DNA of 64,000 nucleotides from Persephonella sp. KM09-Lau-8 (GTDB lineage: Bacteria; Aquificota; Aquificia; Aquificales; Hydrogenothermaceae). A program made the translations under genes and the position numbers. The stretch lies in assembly GCF_000703085.1 (NCBI RefSeq), contig NZ_JNLL01000001.1:62001-126000 (forward strand), in the 5' to 3' direction. The notes under the pieces are model-generated. The model saw only the letters and a list, made by a program, of their open reading frames with translations. It ran no database searches and was not told the DNA's origin. Of the stretch, positions 54,998 through 63,815 are shown piece by piece. Every line of letters begins with the position of its first letter. Within the stretch, counting starts at the first letter, position 1.

Positions 54998-56113
54998 TCA
55001 CCTTCCAAATTTTTCCTGTAGCATATATCTTTCTAATAAACTCTCTATAACATCTCTTTTTATTATTCCCAGAACAGTATTTCCATAGATCACAGGTAAT
55101 TCATCAAGCTGGTATCTGTTCATTAATTTAAGAGCTTTCATAAGGGTGTCATAGGGACTCACATAAGCTACAATAGGTTTTGCAATATCAACAACTTTTA
55201 TGCTGTCCCATTGTGATTGAGGAATTCTTTTTATATCAAAAATATCAACCACATAAATTTTCCCATCTCTGCCGATAACAGGAAATATTCTTGTGTTATA
55301 CATAGGATAATGATAAAGCATAAATTCTGATATGGTCTCATCCGGTAAGACAGGCTTTATAGTATGCATAAATTGTTCAACTTTGTATTGGGAAAGAATT
55401 ACAGATAATTTGGTCTGTTCAAAACTTACCTTGGCAGCATTTTTCAAAAACCATCCCAGAAATCCATACCATAAGGCGTTAATAAAGCTTCCCTGTATAA
55501 TAGAAAGGAAACCAAGAAGCATAAGAAAGTAAGCAAACATTGTTCCTGTCCAGCTGCTTACTTTTGTGGCAGTGATTATATCCTTTTTAGCCCAGATTAT
55601 TGATCTGAGAATTCTTCCGCCGTCCAGAGGAAAGGCTGGAATGAGATTAAATAATCCCAGAGCGAGATTTACATACATAAGATAATTTATTATTCCGTTT
55701 AATAAATCATCCTGAGGATAAAAAAGAGCCAGCAAGAAAAATATAAAAGCCAGTGCAAAACTACATAAAGGTCCTGCAATTGCCACTAAAAATTCTATTT
55801 TAGGAGATGGAGCTTCCTCCTCTATCATGGCTACACCACCAAATATAAACAGGTCTATCTCCCTTACAGGAATACCGTATTTGAGAGCTACAAGGGAATG
55901 GGATAGTTCATGAAGTAAAACAGAAGCAAATAGTAGTATTGCTGATATTGCACTTACAAATAGATAAACCAGAAAGTTATGTCCTGGGTAGTAATAAGGG
56001 TAAAAAGCTTCTGCAAGGGTAAATGTAATAAGGAAAAACACAATAAACCAGCTAAAATCCAGATTTACCTGAATACCGAAAACTTTAAATATCGGAATAG
56101 ATTTAAATCTCAT
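54998..56113 (-). CDS. site-2 protease (M50) with CBS domain
   Basis: A 371-residue intramembrane metalloprotease. Multiple membrane segments in residues 15-215; zinc-binding HELSH (68-72) and the second site in NLIPAFPLDGGRILRS; then two CBS repeats (about 235-365), which in this subfamily bind adenine nucleotides and regulate activity. Substrates are probably membrane-bound regulators such as anti-sigma factors, not identifiable here. It lies 5 bp before cinA and 7 bp after the DUF2227 gene, suggesting co-expression. Confidence 0.92.
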   Translation of the reverse strand: MRFKSIPIFKVFGIQVNLDFSWFIVFFLITFTLAEAFYPYYYPGHNFLVYLFVSAISAILLFASVLLHELSHSLVALKYGIPVREIDLFIFGGVAMIEEEAPSPKIEFLVAIAGPLCSFALAFIFFLLALFYPQDDLLNGIINYLMYVNLALGLFNLIPAFPLDGGRILRSIIWAKKDIITATKVSSWTGTMFAYFLMLLGFLSIIQGSFINALWYGFLGWFLKNAAKVSFEQTKLSVILSQYKVEQFMHTIKPVLPDETISEFMLYHYPMYNTRIFPVIGRDGKIYVVDIFDIKRIPQSQWDSIKVVDIAKPIVAYVSPYDTLMKALKLMNRYQLDELPVIYGNTVLGIIKRDVIESLLERYMLQEKFGR

Positions 56114-56120
56114 TCTACTG

Positions 56121-56609
56121 TCACAGCACCTTAAGTTTTTTGATTGCTGAATATATAATATCAGTAATTACATGAACAATCTCTGACAGTATAAGACCAA
56201 AAAAGAAAGAAACTGTGAAAGGGTGTAAAAGATATTCTTTCATTGTTTGAGGATTTAAATCCACCTGTAAAAATAAATCAGGTTTGTAAAAATAAACAGG
56301 TATTAAAATAATTGCAGACATCAAAGAAAAAATAAGGGTCAGGTATATCAGTTTTGTTATCATTCCCAGAACAGGAATATGGGAGATTCCTCTATGGGAA
56401 AAAAGCTTTGTATATGGATACCAGATAAATTTTAAAGTTTTCCAGCGTTTGTTAGGTTTTGAATGAAAAATATCGTTATCAGGGGATAAGAAAAAAGTTC
56501 CTATAAAATATCCACCTATAAATCCAATGGGGTTTTCAGGATTTAGATAGTAAATAGCCACAGGAAGAACAGACAGATTTATTAAGTCATGTGTTCTTCC
56601 TGCAGCCAC
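56121..56609 (-). CDS. DUF2227 putative metal-binding membrane protein
   Basis: A 162-residue protein with about four membrane segments and conserved polar motifs GRTHDLIN at the N-terminus, SPDNDIFHSKPNKRW, FSHRGISHIP and VHVITD. These His/Asp clusters match DUF2227, a family of putative membrane metal-binding proteins related to YdjM-like hydrolases. No function established. It lies 11 bp downstream of the OmpA-like gene. Confidence 0.8.
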   Translation of the reverse strand: MAAGRTHDLINLSVLPVAIYYLNPENPIGFIGGYFIGTFFLSPDNDIFHSKPNKRWKTLKFIWYPYTKLFSHRGISHIPVLGMITKLIYLTLIFSLMSAIILIPVYFYKPDLFLQVDLNPQTMKEYLLHPFTVSFFFGLILSEIVHVITDIIYSAIKKLKVL

Positions 56610-56620
56610 ATTTATACACC

Positions 56621-57448
56621 TTACTGGGTAGGTTCCATTACAAAGAACTCGGCTCTTCTGTTGGTAAATCTGTTAAGTGGAGTATTATTATCAAATAGAT
56701 AATCTTCTTTACCTTTTCCTATGATTTCTATTCTTTCTGGGGATATTCCGTGTTTTACAAGATAATTTTTAATCGCTTCTGCTCTTTTTCTGGCAAGTCT
56801 GTCATTATATGCTTTACTTCCTATACTATCTGTGTATCCCACAATTTTAATCTTAAGTTCATCATGGGCTTTTAGATATCTGGTAATAACATTAAGATAT
56901 GGAAGGTAATCTCTCTTGATTGTGTATTTATCAAAATCAAAATGGATTCTTGCATGAAGTTTTAAAGGTCTGTATCCAGCTTTAATTTCAGGTAGTTTTT
57001 TTGGTTTTTCAGTTGTCTGCTGGGATACCTTTTTAGTTTCTGATTCAAAAGGATTTGTTCCCTGTTCTATTTCCTGATAGCAAGGGATACCATCCCCATC
57101 TACATCGCTATAAACCTTATTCCTTGCAAGTGCTACATATTTCTGGGCTTTGTTTTTGTAGAGGATTTTATCTATTGTTTTAATCTCTGTTTTTACTATT
57201 TCTCCAGTATCAGGATTTATATATGCAAGGCCATCTATAGCATCAATATAAGCCTCTGCTTTTCCAATTTCTTCCGGAGCACACTCTCTCACATGGAGTT
57301 TGTATAACTTCTCAATCTCTTTGTTAAGTGCCTGAATTTCTTGATTTATATTTTTCTGAAAAAGGTTGGTTTCTTCAGATTTCTTAGTGGCACAACCAGA
57401 TATTATCAAACCTGCAATTATAGCTGTTCCAGCGATTTTCTTAATCAT
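56621..57448 (-). CDS. OmpA-family lipoprotein with a DUF4398-like N-terminal part
   Basis: A 275-residue protein: lipobox IISGC (Cys19), a helical region with ECAPEEIGKAEAYIDAI, a calcium-binding thrombospondin type 3-like segment DVDGDGIPCYQEIEQGTNPF, and a C-terminal OmpA domain (about 165-275) with GYTDSIGSKAYNDRLARKRAEAIKNYL and NRRAEFFV, which binds peptidoglycan. It anchors the outer membrane to the wall, like Pal. It starts 3 bp after the partner gene, with which it shares a sequence motif. Confidence 0.87.
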   Translation of the reverse strand: MIKKIAGTAIIAGLIISGCATKKSEETNLFQKNINQEIQALNKEIEKLYKLHVRECAPEEIGKAEAYIDAIDGLAYINPDTGEIVKTEIKTIDKILYKNKAQKYVALARNKVYSDVDGDGIPCYQEIEQGTNPFESETKKVSQQTTEKPKKLPEIKAGYRPLKLHARIHFDFDKYTIKRDYLPYLNVITRYLKAHDELKIKIVGYTDSIGSKAYNDRLARKRAEAIKNYLVKHGISPERIEIIGKGKEDYLFDNNTPLNRFTNRRAEFFVMEPTQ

Positions 57449-57451
57449 ACC

Positions 57452-57739
57452 TTATTCCTCCCCGTACCTTTTTGACATTGCTTTAAGAGCCCATTCTATT
57501 GCTTTCATAGCTGCTGCATTTCCAGCTTTTGTATTCAGTTTGGATGTTTCTTCTCTGGCAATATAGTAGTAAGTTTCTGCTTTGGAAAATTCATAAGGAG
57601 CAAGTTTTGCACAACCGCTCTCAAAAGCAGCTTTTATTGAGTTTTGAGCCTCATCAAGTAATTCACTTGTAGTCGTTTCCCCCGCTATTGACGGAAGCAT
57701 AATAAAAAATGATAAAATAAATCCGTATAAAAGCCTCAT
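57452..57739 (-). CDS. small exported helical protein, DUF4398-like
   Basis: A 95-residue protein with a signal peptide (1-20, ending PSIAG) and one helical domain (GCAKLAPYEFSKAETYYYIAREE and NAAAMKAIEWALKAMSK). Its CAxxAPxExxKAExY motif recurs in the OmpA-like lipoprotein encoded next, so both probably share a DUF4398-type domain. The pair may act together at the peptidoglycan. Exact role unknown. Confidence 0.7.
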   Translation of the reverse strand: MRLLYGFILSFFIMLPSIAGETTTSELLDEAQNSIKAAFESGCAKLAPYEFSKAETYYYIAREETSKLNTKAGNAAAMKAIEWALKAMSKRYGEE

Positions 57740-57866
57740 ATTACCCTCCTTTTTTTTCTATTATCGGCTATACTTTATGGTAATTAAATAGTTGTAAAAA
57801 TAAATTTTAGGTATAACCTTTATAACTTAATTATTCTACTAAATAAAAATACACGTGAGGTGAAAA

Positions 57867-58781
57867 ATGTTCAAGTCTATGTTTGACAGACTGAAGTCAG
57901 GCCTTGAAAAAACTAAAAAGCAGTTTGTTGATACCTTTAGCAGTATATCATTTGGTAGAAAAATAGATGAGGAGCTTTTTGAAGATATTGAGATGGTTCT
58001 TCTCAAAGCGGATGTTGGAGTAAAGGAAACAGAAGAAATTCTGGATTTTCTGAGGAAAGAAAGCAAGAAGAGAAGACTGAAAGACGGAGAGGAATTAAAG
58101 GAATTACTGAAAGAAAAGCTTTACGAGATTTTAAAAGAGTGTGAAAAGCCTCTAAATCTTGGTGATGAAAAACCTGCTGTGATTTTGTTTCTTGGTATAA
58201 ATGGCAGTGGGAAAACAACCACCGTTGGAAAACTGGCAGCCCAGTTTGTAAAAGAAGGTAAATCTGTTGTCCTTGCAGCAGCAGATACATTCAGGGCAGC
58301 AGCCATAGACCAGCTTGAAGTATGGGCAGAAAGGGCAGGTGCAAGGATTGTTAAACATTCTCCAGGAGCTGACCCTGCAGCTGTTGTGTATGATGCTGTA
58401 AATTCTGCAAAAAGCAGGGGGGATGACATAGTTCTGGTGGATACTGCTGGAAGATTGCACACTAAGGAGCATCTTATAAAGGAACTCCAGAAAATAAAAA
58501 GAACTATACAAAAACTTATGCCTAACCAACCTGTTGAAACAATACTTGTCCTTGATGGAACAATTGGACAGAACTCAATAAATCAGGCAAAAGTTTTCAA
58601 AGAAGCAACAGATATAACAGGAATAGTAATTACAAAGCTGGACGGAACGGCAAAAGGTGGAGCAATTATACCAATATGTAAAGAACTTAAAATTCCTATT
58701 AAGTTTATAGGTGTTGGTGAAGGAATAGAAGACTTACAGCCGTTTGATGCAAAGGCTTTTGTTGATGCCCTGTTTGATTAA
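57867..58781 (+). CDS. ftsY: signal recognition particle receptor FtsY
   Basis: A 304-residue SRP receptor GTPase. N domain (1-90), G domain with GINGSGKTTTVGKLA, AADTFRAAAIDQL, DTAGRLHTKEHL, TKLDGTAKGGA and the closing GVGEGIEDLQPFDA. It lacks the long acidic A domain of E. coli FtsY, as in many short-type receptors. It pairs with Ffh (3444-4772) at the membrane. Single gene; its end overlaps convergent ggt by 4 bp. Confidence 0.97.
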   Translation: MFKSMFDRLKSGLEKTKKQFVDTFSSISFGRKIDEELFEDIEMVLLKADVGVKETEEILDFLRKESKKRRLKDGEELKELLKEKLYEILKECEKPLNLGDEKPAVILFLGINGSGKTTTVGKLAAQFVKEGKSVVLAAADTFRAAAIDQLEVWAERAGARIVKHSPGADPAAVVYDAVNSAKSRGDDIVLVDTAGRLHTKEHLIKELQKIKRTIQKLMPNQPVETILVLDGTIGQNSINQAKVFKEATDITGIVITKLDGTAKGGAIIPICKELKIPIKFIGVGEGIEDLQPFDAKAFVDALFD

Positions 58782-60295
58782 TCCACTTTTATAACATAAC
58801 CGCCTCTACGGGGGTCTCCCGCCCCCTCAAAATCACCTGTAACAGCCTGAACACCACCGAAAAACAGACTTTTTTCTTCAAACACCACCGTTTCGTATAA
58901 TTCCTCTGCTTTTTTAATAATTTCTTCAGAATATCCCGGTTCAATAAATACCACATGATTTTCATAATGTATTCGTGGTAACTCTACTGCTTCCTTCACA
59001 CTTTTGTTAAAAACTATATTATTTAAAATCGTCTGTATAATTGCACTTCTAATTCTGTTACTTCCTGCGCTTCCTAATATTAGTTTTATCTGGTTTTCCT
59101 TTAGAACTGCAGCTGGAGACATCATTGATGGAAGTCGGACATACTCAGGCCATTTGAAAAATCCTTCGGGATTAAGGTCTTCTTCTCCAAGCATATTATT
59201 TAACATTATTCCTGTTTCTGGAATTATATACCCTGAACCTTCTCCGTTTGTTGTGGTAGTGCTAACTGCGTTCCCGTATTTATCAATTATAGACATATGG
59301 GTTGTATTTCCCCACAGATTAATCCTTTTTTTGAAAAAGTTTTGATAAGTTTTAATCAGATTTTCATCCTCTATGATTAGTTCTATGCCGGTTTTATGTA
59401 TATATTTATCAATATGTTCTCTTCTAAACAGATATGTTGTATGCATTGCTTCAACAAGTTTTGATATATGCTGTATACTTCCAAAATCTCCTAAATTTTC
59501 TTTTTCAAGAAGTTTTAATGTAAATGCTATTAATACCCCTCCAGGTGAAGGTGGAGAGTTTATGAAAATGTCGTAATCCCTGAACTTGAAATAAACAGGG
59601 TCTTTTTCTGCCACAGCATATCTGCGTAAATCCTCTTTTCTGATTAATCCATTATGTTTTTTGCATAATGTATCTATCCGGTCTGCTATTTCCCCTTCAT
59701 AAAACAGCCAGGCTCCTTCCTGTGCAAATTTTTGTAAGAAGTTTGCGTAATCAGGATTTTTATAAAGGGTGTTTTCATCAATAAGTTTTCCATCTGGGGC
59801 GTAGATTTTCCTTGCTTCCTCTGTAGCGGTAAAAATAGGTTCAAGAAGTTTAACAAATGATGCCTGCATTTTTGAAAGAAAAATTCCTTCGGTGGCATAT
59901 TTTAATGCTGGTTTGATAAGCTCAGAAAGAGGCATTGAGGCTTTTTCTTTGTATATCTGGTATATACCGGCAATCATACCGGGAATAGCAACTGAACCAC
60001 AGCCTATATGGAACTCCTGAACAGTAGAACCAAAATCCACATAAACAGGGAAAAAATCTGGATTTTCTATTCTTTTTGGGGGAACATCAACAAAAAAATC
60101 ATAGATTAGGGGGAATGAGCCTTTTTCAATAGCAAGGAGAAAACCACCACCACCTAAACTTGTAAGTGCAGGTTCTGCAAGAGGAGCTGCAAGTAGTGCT
60201 GCTATGGCTGCATCAAAAGCATTTCCACCCTTCTCAAGTATCTCAGCTCCAGCCTCGGCTGTCAGCTTATCTCCTGCTGCTATAACACCTTTCAT
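58778..60295 (-). CDS. ggt: gamma-glutamyltransferase, apparently cytoplasmic
   Basis: A 505-residue Ntn-hydrolase proenzyme. Self-cleavage is expected before Thr331 in GNTTHMSIIDKYGNAVS, followed by GSGYIIPETGIMLNNML. The N-terminus (GVIAAGDKLTAEAGAEILEKGGNAFDA) starts directly at the mature-like fold with no signal peptide, unlike periplasmic GGT. It transfers or hydrolyses gamma-glutamyl groups. The ATG overlaps the end of the YbdK-like ligase gene by 4 bp, so a linked gamma-glutamyl pathway is likely but unproven. Confidence 0.88.
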   Translation of the reverse strand: MKGVIAAGDKLTAEAGAEILEKGGNAFDAAIAALLAAPLAEPALTSLGGGGFLLAIEKGSFPLIYDFFVDVPPKRIENPDFFPVYVDFGSTVQEFHIGCGSVAIPGMIAGIYQIYKEKASMPLSELIKPALKYATEGIFLSKMQASFVKLLEPIFTATEEARKIYAPDGKLIDENTLYKNPDYANFLQKFAQEGAWLFYEGEIADRIDTLCKKHNGLIRKEDLRRYAVAEKDPVYFKFRDYDIFINSPPSPGGVLIAFTLKLLEKENLGDFGSIQHISKLVEAMHTTYLFRREHIDKYIHKTGIELIIEDENLIKTYQNFFKKRINLWGNTTHMSIIDKYGNAVSTTTTNGEGSGYIIPETGIMLNNMLGEEDLNPEGFFKWPEYVRLPSMMSPAAVLKENQIKLILGSAGSNRIRSAIIQTILNNIVFNKSVKEAVELPRIHYENHVVFIEPGYSEEIIKKAEELYETVVFEEKSLFFGGVQAVTGDFEGAGDPRRGGYVIKVD

Positions 60296-61407
60296 TCTTC
60301 TATGAAACCCAGACTTTCCAGTATTCTGATATCATTTGTCTTTTTGTAAACCAGTATCATTTTTTCAGAAACAGGCTTCTTTTTCAATACATCTTTTAGT
60401 TTATTTATCCGGTCTTCAGTTTTAAGTTTCTCAAATATTCCTTTCTTTTGCATATTTTCAAGCAGTTCAAATGCTTTTTCTTTTACGGTGGATGTCCCAT
60501 TTATATCTATAAATTTCCCATAGATTGAGTGTCTTGTTGCATTCCATTTATTCTGTTTCAAAATCTGATGGTAAAACTCAGGAATTATTATCTCCTGTGC
60601 CAGCATTGATATTCCTTGAAAAAGGGTTATAAGCAGCTCTATCCTGTCCAGTTCTGGATTAGAGTCGCATACCCTTAGTTCAACAGTTCCAAGGTCTGGA
60701 TGAATACGGACATCCCACCATATATCTTTTATGCTTTCTATAAAGCCTTCATCTTTTAGTATAAAAAATAGTTCCTCAAACTCTGAGAAATTCTTAAAAT
60801 ACTCTGGAATACCTGCTCTTGGTAGCTGTTCAAATATTTTTGTCCTGTATGAATGAAGTCCTGTAAATTCACCATAGAAAAATGGTGAGCTTGTGGATAT
60901 TCCAAGGAAAACAGGCAGGTAGTTTATTGTCAGGTTGTATGCTCTGACGGCACTTTCTCTGTCTGGAAAGCCTACATGTATATGAAGTCCGTATATCAGA
61001 AATTGTCTGAGTAATATTTGAAGTTCTTTTAAAAGCCGAAGATATCTTTCCTTAGCTGTTATGTGAGTTTCTTCTTTTTTGGCAAATGTATGTGTCCCAA
61101 GGGCTGAAATAGTGAAACCGTAATCTTTGCCTATCTGGTTTATCTCTTTAAGGGATTTTCTTAAATAATACACAACCTCTTCAGGTTTTTCGCATACAGG
61201 GGAGACAATCTCAACCATTGATGTAAGAACTTCAGGCTGGACGATATCCTTTAAATCTTCAGGCAGATTTTTAAAAATAATATCTGCACTATCAGATAAA
61301 GAAAAATCTTCCCTATTTACAAGCTGAACCTCTAATTCTGCCCCTACAGTAAAAGGTTTAGAAGTTTTAAAGTTTAATGTTTCCTGTGGGCTCTTGTGAC
61401 CTTTAAT
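60292..61407 (-). CDS. YbdK-like carboxylate-amine ligase (GCS2 family), unusual start
   Basis: A glutamate-cysteine ligase type 2 family protein. From the first ATG (61218) it has 308 residues, but the same frame continues upstream with a conserved-looking N-terminus (SKPFTVGAELEVQLV, then VLTSMVEIVSPVCE) that includes the catalytic Glu strand. No ATG, GTG or TTG lies in frame before the stop at 61464-61462. ATT at 61407, 6 nt after GGAGGG, would give 371 residues, matching E. coli YbdK (372). Later motifs: YGLHIHVGFPD, DVRIHPDLGTVELRVCDS. It overlaps nfeD by 34 bp if so, and ggt by 4 bp. The substrate could be glutamate/cysteine or others. The start is an inference. Confidence 0.78.
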   Translation of the reverse strand: MKGHKSPQETLNFKTSKPFTVGAELEVQLVNREDFSLSDSADIIFKNLPEDLKDIVQPEVLTSMVEIVSPVCEKPEEVVYYLRKSLKEINQIGKDYGFTISALGTHTFAKKEETHITAKERYLRLLKELQILLRQFLIYGLHIHVGFPDRESAVRAYNLTINYLPVFLGISTSSPFFYGEFTGLHSYRTKIFEQLPRAGIPEYFKNFSEFEELFFILKDEGFIESIKDIWWDVRIHPDLGTVELRVCDSNPELDRIELLITLFQGISMLAQEIIIPEFYHQILKQNKWNATRHSIYGKFIDINGTSTVKEKAFELLENMQKKGIFEKLKTEDRINKLKDVLKKKPVSEKMILVYKKTNDIRILESLGFIEE

Positions 61408-62645
61408 CTCAATCCCTCCACTGATAATATTTTCACTTCTTCGCCCTTTTTGATAGGAACTTCAGAGTAAGCATCCCATATTTCTCCTTCTACGAATACC
61501 TTTCCTTTTGGGTCTATATCTGTTTCTGCAACCCCAATTTTGCCAATCATTCCCTCTTTGCCAGTTACAGGTTTTCTAATCTGTGCCTTAATACCAAAAT
61601 ATGCAATTGTCAGGAAAAATGCAGCACTGAACAAGGCTACAGGTAGTATAACTTTCACAGGAATATCTCCATAAGGAGAATCAGGGCTTATAAGTATTAT
61701 TGAACCAAATATTAGAGCTATTACACCGCTTACTGCAAGGGCTCCGAAAGTTGGAGTTATTATTTCCAGAACAAAAAACAGAATACCCAGTATTATCAGC
61801 AAAACACCCAGCCAGTTGACAGATATTGTGTTTAGGGCATAAAGGGCAAGTAGTATTGATATTGCACCGACAACGCCGGGAATTACGCTTCCTGGATTAT
61901 AAAGTTCAAAAAATATTCCATAAAAACCAATCATAAGAAGCAGGTATGCAACAACAGGATTTGTAAGTATGCTTAGTAATATTTCTTTAAAACTTTGTTT
62001 AACATAAACAATTTTTTCATTCTGGGAAAGTTTTATTGTTTTGGTAGAACCAGCCTTTTTAACTTTTTTGCCATTTATCTTTTTCATTAAGTCATTCAGG
62101 TCTGTTGCTATAACATCAATAACTTTTAGTTTTAAGGCTTCTTCGGCAGATAAGTTTTTTGCTTCGGTAATCATTTTTTCAATAACTTTTACATTCCTTC
62201 CTTTTTCCTTTGCAATGGCTCTGACAAATGCCAGCATATCATTTATCACTTTTTCTTTCATTGTTTCGTCTATATCTTTGCCGGTCATGTTTACCGGAGA
62301 TGCAGAACCAATATTGGTAGATGGAGCCATTGCTGCTATATCTGCTGATATTGTGATTATTGCACCTGCCGAAGCTGCCTGAGCTCCGGGAGGATAGACA
62401 TAAACAACCACCGGAATTGGCGAGTTTATCATTGTTTTGATAACATCTCTCATTGCACTTCCAAGTCCGCCAGGGGTGTCCAGCTGTAGAATGATTACTT
62501 TTGCATTTTCTTGCTGGGCTTTGTTTACAACTCTTTTGAGATAATCTGCCATAACAGGTGTTACAGGTTTATCCCATTCTCCAACGACAACCTGACCATA
62601 AGAGAAACCTATTAAGATAAGAAATACCAGTAAAAACTTTTTCAT
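61374..62645 (-). CDS. NfeD/ClpP-class membrane serine protease
   Basis: A 423-residue protein: signal peptide (1-17), a ClpP-like Ser/Lys protease domain (about 20-215) with PPGAQAASAGAIITISAD carrying the nucleophilic Ser, four or five membrane segments (about 230-345), and a soluble OB-fold NfeD domain at the end (GKIGVAETDIDPKGKVFVEGEIWDAYS). These proteases cleave stomatin-like proteins in archaea and occur in bacteria with SPFH-domain partners, none of which is in the window. Its start overlaps the yggS stop by one base. Confidence 0.92.
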   Translation of the reverse strand: MKKFLLVFLILIGFSYGQVVVGEWDKPVTPVMADYLKRVVNKAQQENAKVIILQLDTPGGLGSAMRDVIKTMINSPIPVVVYVYPPGAQAASAGAIITISADIAAMAPSTNIGSASPVNMTGKDIDETMKEKVINDMLAFVRAIAKEKGRNVKVIEKMITEAKNLSAEEALKLKVIDVIATDLNDLMKKINGKKVKKAGSTKTIKLSQNEKIVYVKQSFKEILLSILTNPVVAYLLLMIGFYGIFFELYNPGSVIPGVVGAISILLALYALNTISVNWLGVLLIILGILFFVLEIITPTFGALAVSGVIALIFGSIILISPDSPYGDIPVKVILPVALFSAAFFLTIAYFGIKAQIRKPVTGKEGMIGKIGVAETDIDPKGKVFVEGEIWDAYSEVPIKKGEEVKILSVEGLRLKVTRAHRKH

Positions 62646-63334
62646 CAGTATTTCCTTTCCCCAAAAATAGCAGTGCCAATTCTAACTATAGTTGCACCTT
62701 CTTCTATTGCAACCTCAAAATCATGGGACATTCCCATAGATAAATGGGGAAGACTGATATTAAATTTTTTCTCAAGTTGTTCTTTCATTTCTCTAAGCAT
62801 TGCGAAATAAGGTCTAGATTTTTCTGGGTCTTCAAAATACGGTGGGATACACATAAGTCCTAAAATCCTTAGATTTTCTTTCTGCATAGAATACTCAAAT
62901 AATTTCTCAAGATTTTCAGGTTTTACCCCGTATTTTGTTTCTTCTTCTCCTACATTAACTTCTATCAGAACATCCTGAACTTTTTCTACTTTCCCTGCCC
63001 TTTTGTCCAGTTCATCTGCGAGAGCTTCTCTGTCAAGGGAATGTATCAGTTCAAAATATTTAACAGCATATTTTGCTTTATTTGTCTGCAATCCACCTAT
63101 CAAATGCCAGTGGATATCTTTCAGGTTGGAAAGGGCTTCTATCTTTTTAATTCCCTCTTGAACTCTGTTTTCTCCAAAATATCTGATACCTGCTTCATAA
63201 ACCTCAACTATTTTTTCAGGTGGCTGGGTTTTTGAAGCAGCCAGAAGTATTATATCTTCAGGTTTTCTTCCTGCTTTCTGGGCAGCCTTTTCTATCGTTT
63301 CTTTGATTTTTTCTACATTTTCCCTTATTGCCAT
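62645..63334 (-). CDS. pyridoxal phosphate homeostasis protein YggS
   Basis: A 229-residue PLP-binding protein of the YggS/PLPBP family, an alanine-racemase-like TIM barrel without the second domain. The PLP lysine is Lys35 in LLAASKTQP; HWHLIGGLQTNKAKY and LSMGMSHDFEVAIEEGATIVRIGTAIFG are diagnostic. It buffers PLP and affects amino acid pools. First gene of the minus-strand run yggS-nfeD-ybdK-ggt. Divergent from gcvH. Confidence 0.95.
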   Translation of the reverse strand: MAIRENVEKIKETIEKAAQKAGRKPEDIILLAASKTQPPEKIVEVYEAGIRYFGENRVQEGIKKIEALSNLKDIHWHLIGGLQTNKAKYAVKYFELIHSLDREALADELDKRAGKVEKVQDVLIEVNVGEEETKYGVKPENLEKLFEYSMQKENLRILGLMCIPPYFEDPEKSRPYFAMLREMKEQLEKKFNISLPHLSMGMSHDFEVAIEEGATIVRIGTAIFGERKY

Positions 63335-63396
63335 ATTATTACTCCTGGCTTAATATAGATTATGACTGTTTAAAATTATAAATCAGGAGGGCTGTA

Positions 63397-63813
63397 ATGG
63401 CAGCAGAAGATTTCAAGGTTGTTGATGGACTTTATTATACAAAGGAGCACCTCTGGGTAAAGGTTGATGGTGATGATGCTGTGGTAGGAGTAACCGACTA
63501 CGGTCAGCATCAGCTTGGGGATGTAGTTTATGTGGAACTTCCAGAGGTTGGTTCAGAAGTAGAAGCAGGGGATAAAATAGCAGCTGTTGAGTCTGTAAAG
63601 GCTGCAATTGATATATACTCTCCTCTTACAGGAAAAATACTCTCTGTAAATGAAGACCTTAAAGAAGACCCAAGCCTTGTTAATGTTGACCCTTACGGAG
63701 ATGGATGGATAGCAGAGATACAGATGTCAGACCCAAATGAGCTTGAAGACCTTATGACAGCAGATGATTACAGGGCTTATATACAGGAAGTAGAAAGCGA
63801 AGAAGAGGTGTAA
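63397..63813 (+). CDS. gcvH: glycine cleavage system H protein
   Basis: A 138-residue lipoyl carrier. Lys68 in VESVKAAIDIYSPLTG carries lipoate, which shuttles the aminomethyl group between GcvP, GcvT and the E3 flavoprotein (an Lpd-like gene is at 35535). H proteins also donate lipoyl groups in lipoate assembly. ATG follows AGGAGGG. The next gene, an ACT-domain protein, starts 2 bp after its stop. gcvP and gcvT are not in the window. Confidence 0.96.
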   Translation: MAAEDFKVVDGLYYTKEHLWVKVDGDDAVVGVTDYGQHQLGDVVYVELPEVGSEVEAGDKIAAVESVKAAIDIYSPLTGKILSVNEDLKEDPSLVNVDPYGDGWIAEIQMSDPNELEDLMTADDYRAYIQEVESEEEV

Positions 63814-63815
63814 AG

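Noticed and set aside
58003..58529. Minus-strand open frames opposite ftsY
   Set aside because: Shadows of the ftsY coding frame with no conserved features or ribosome binding sites.
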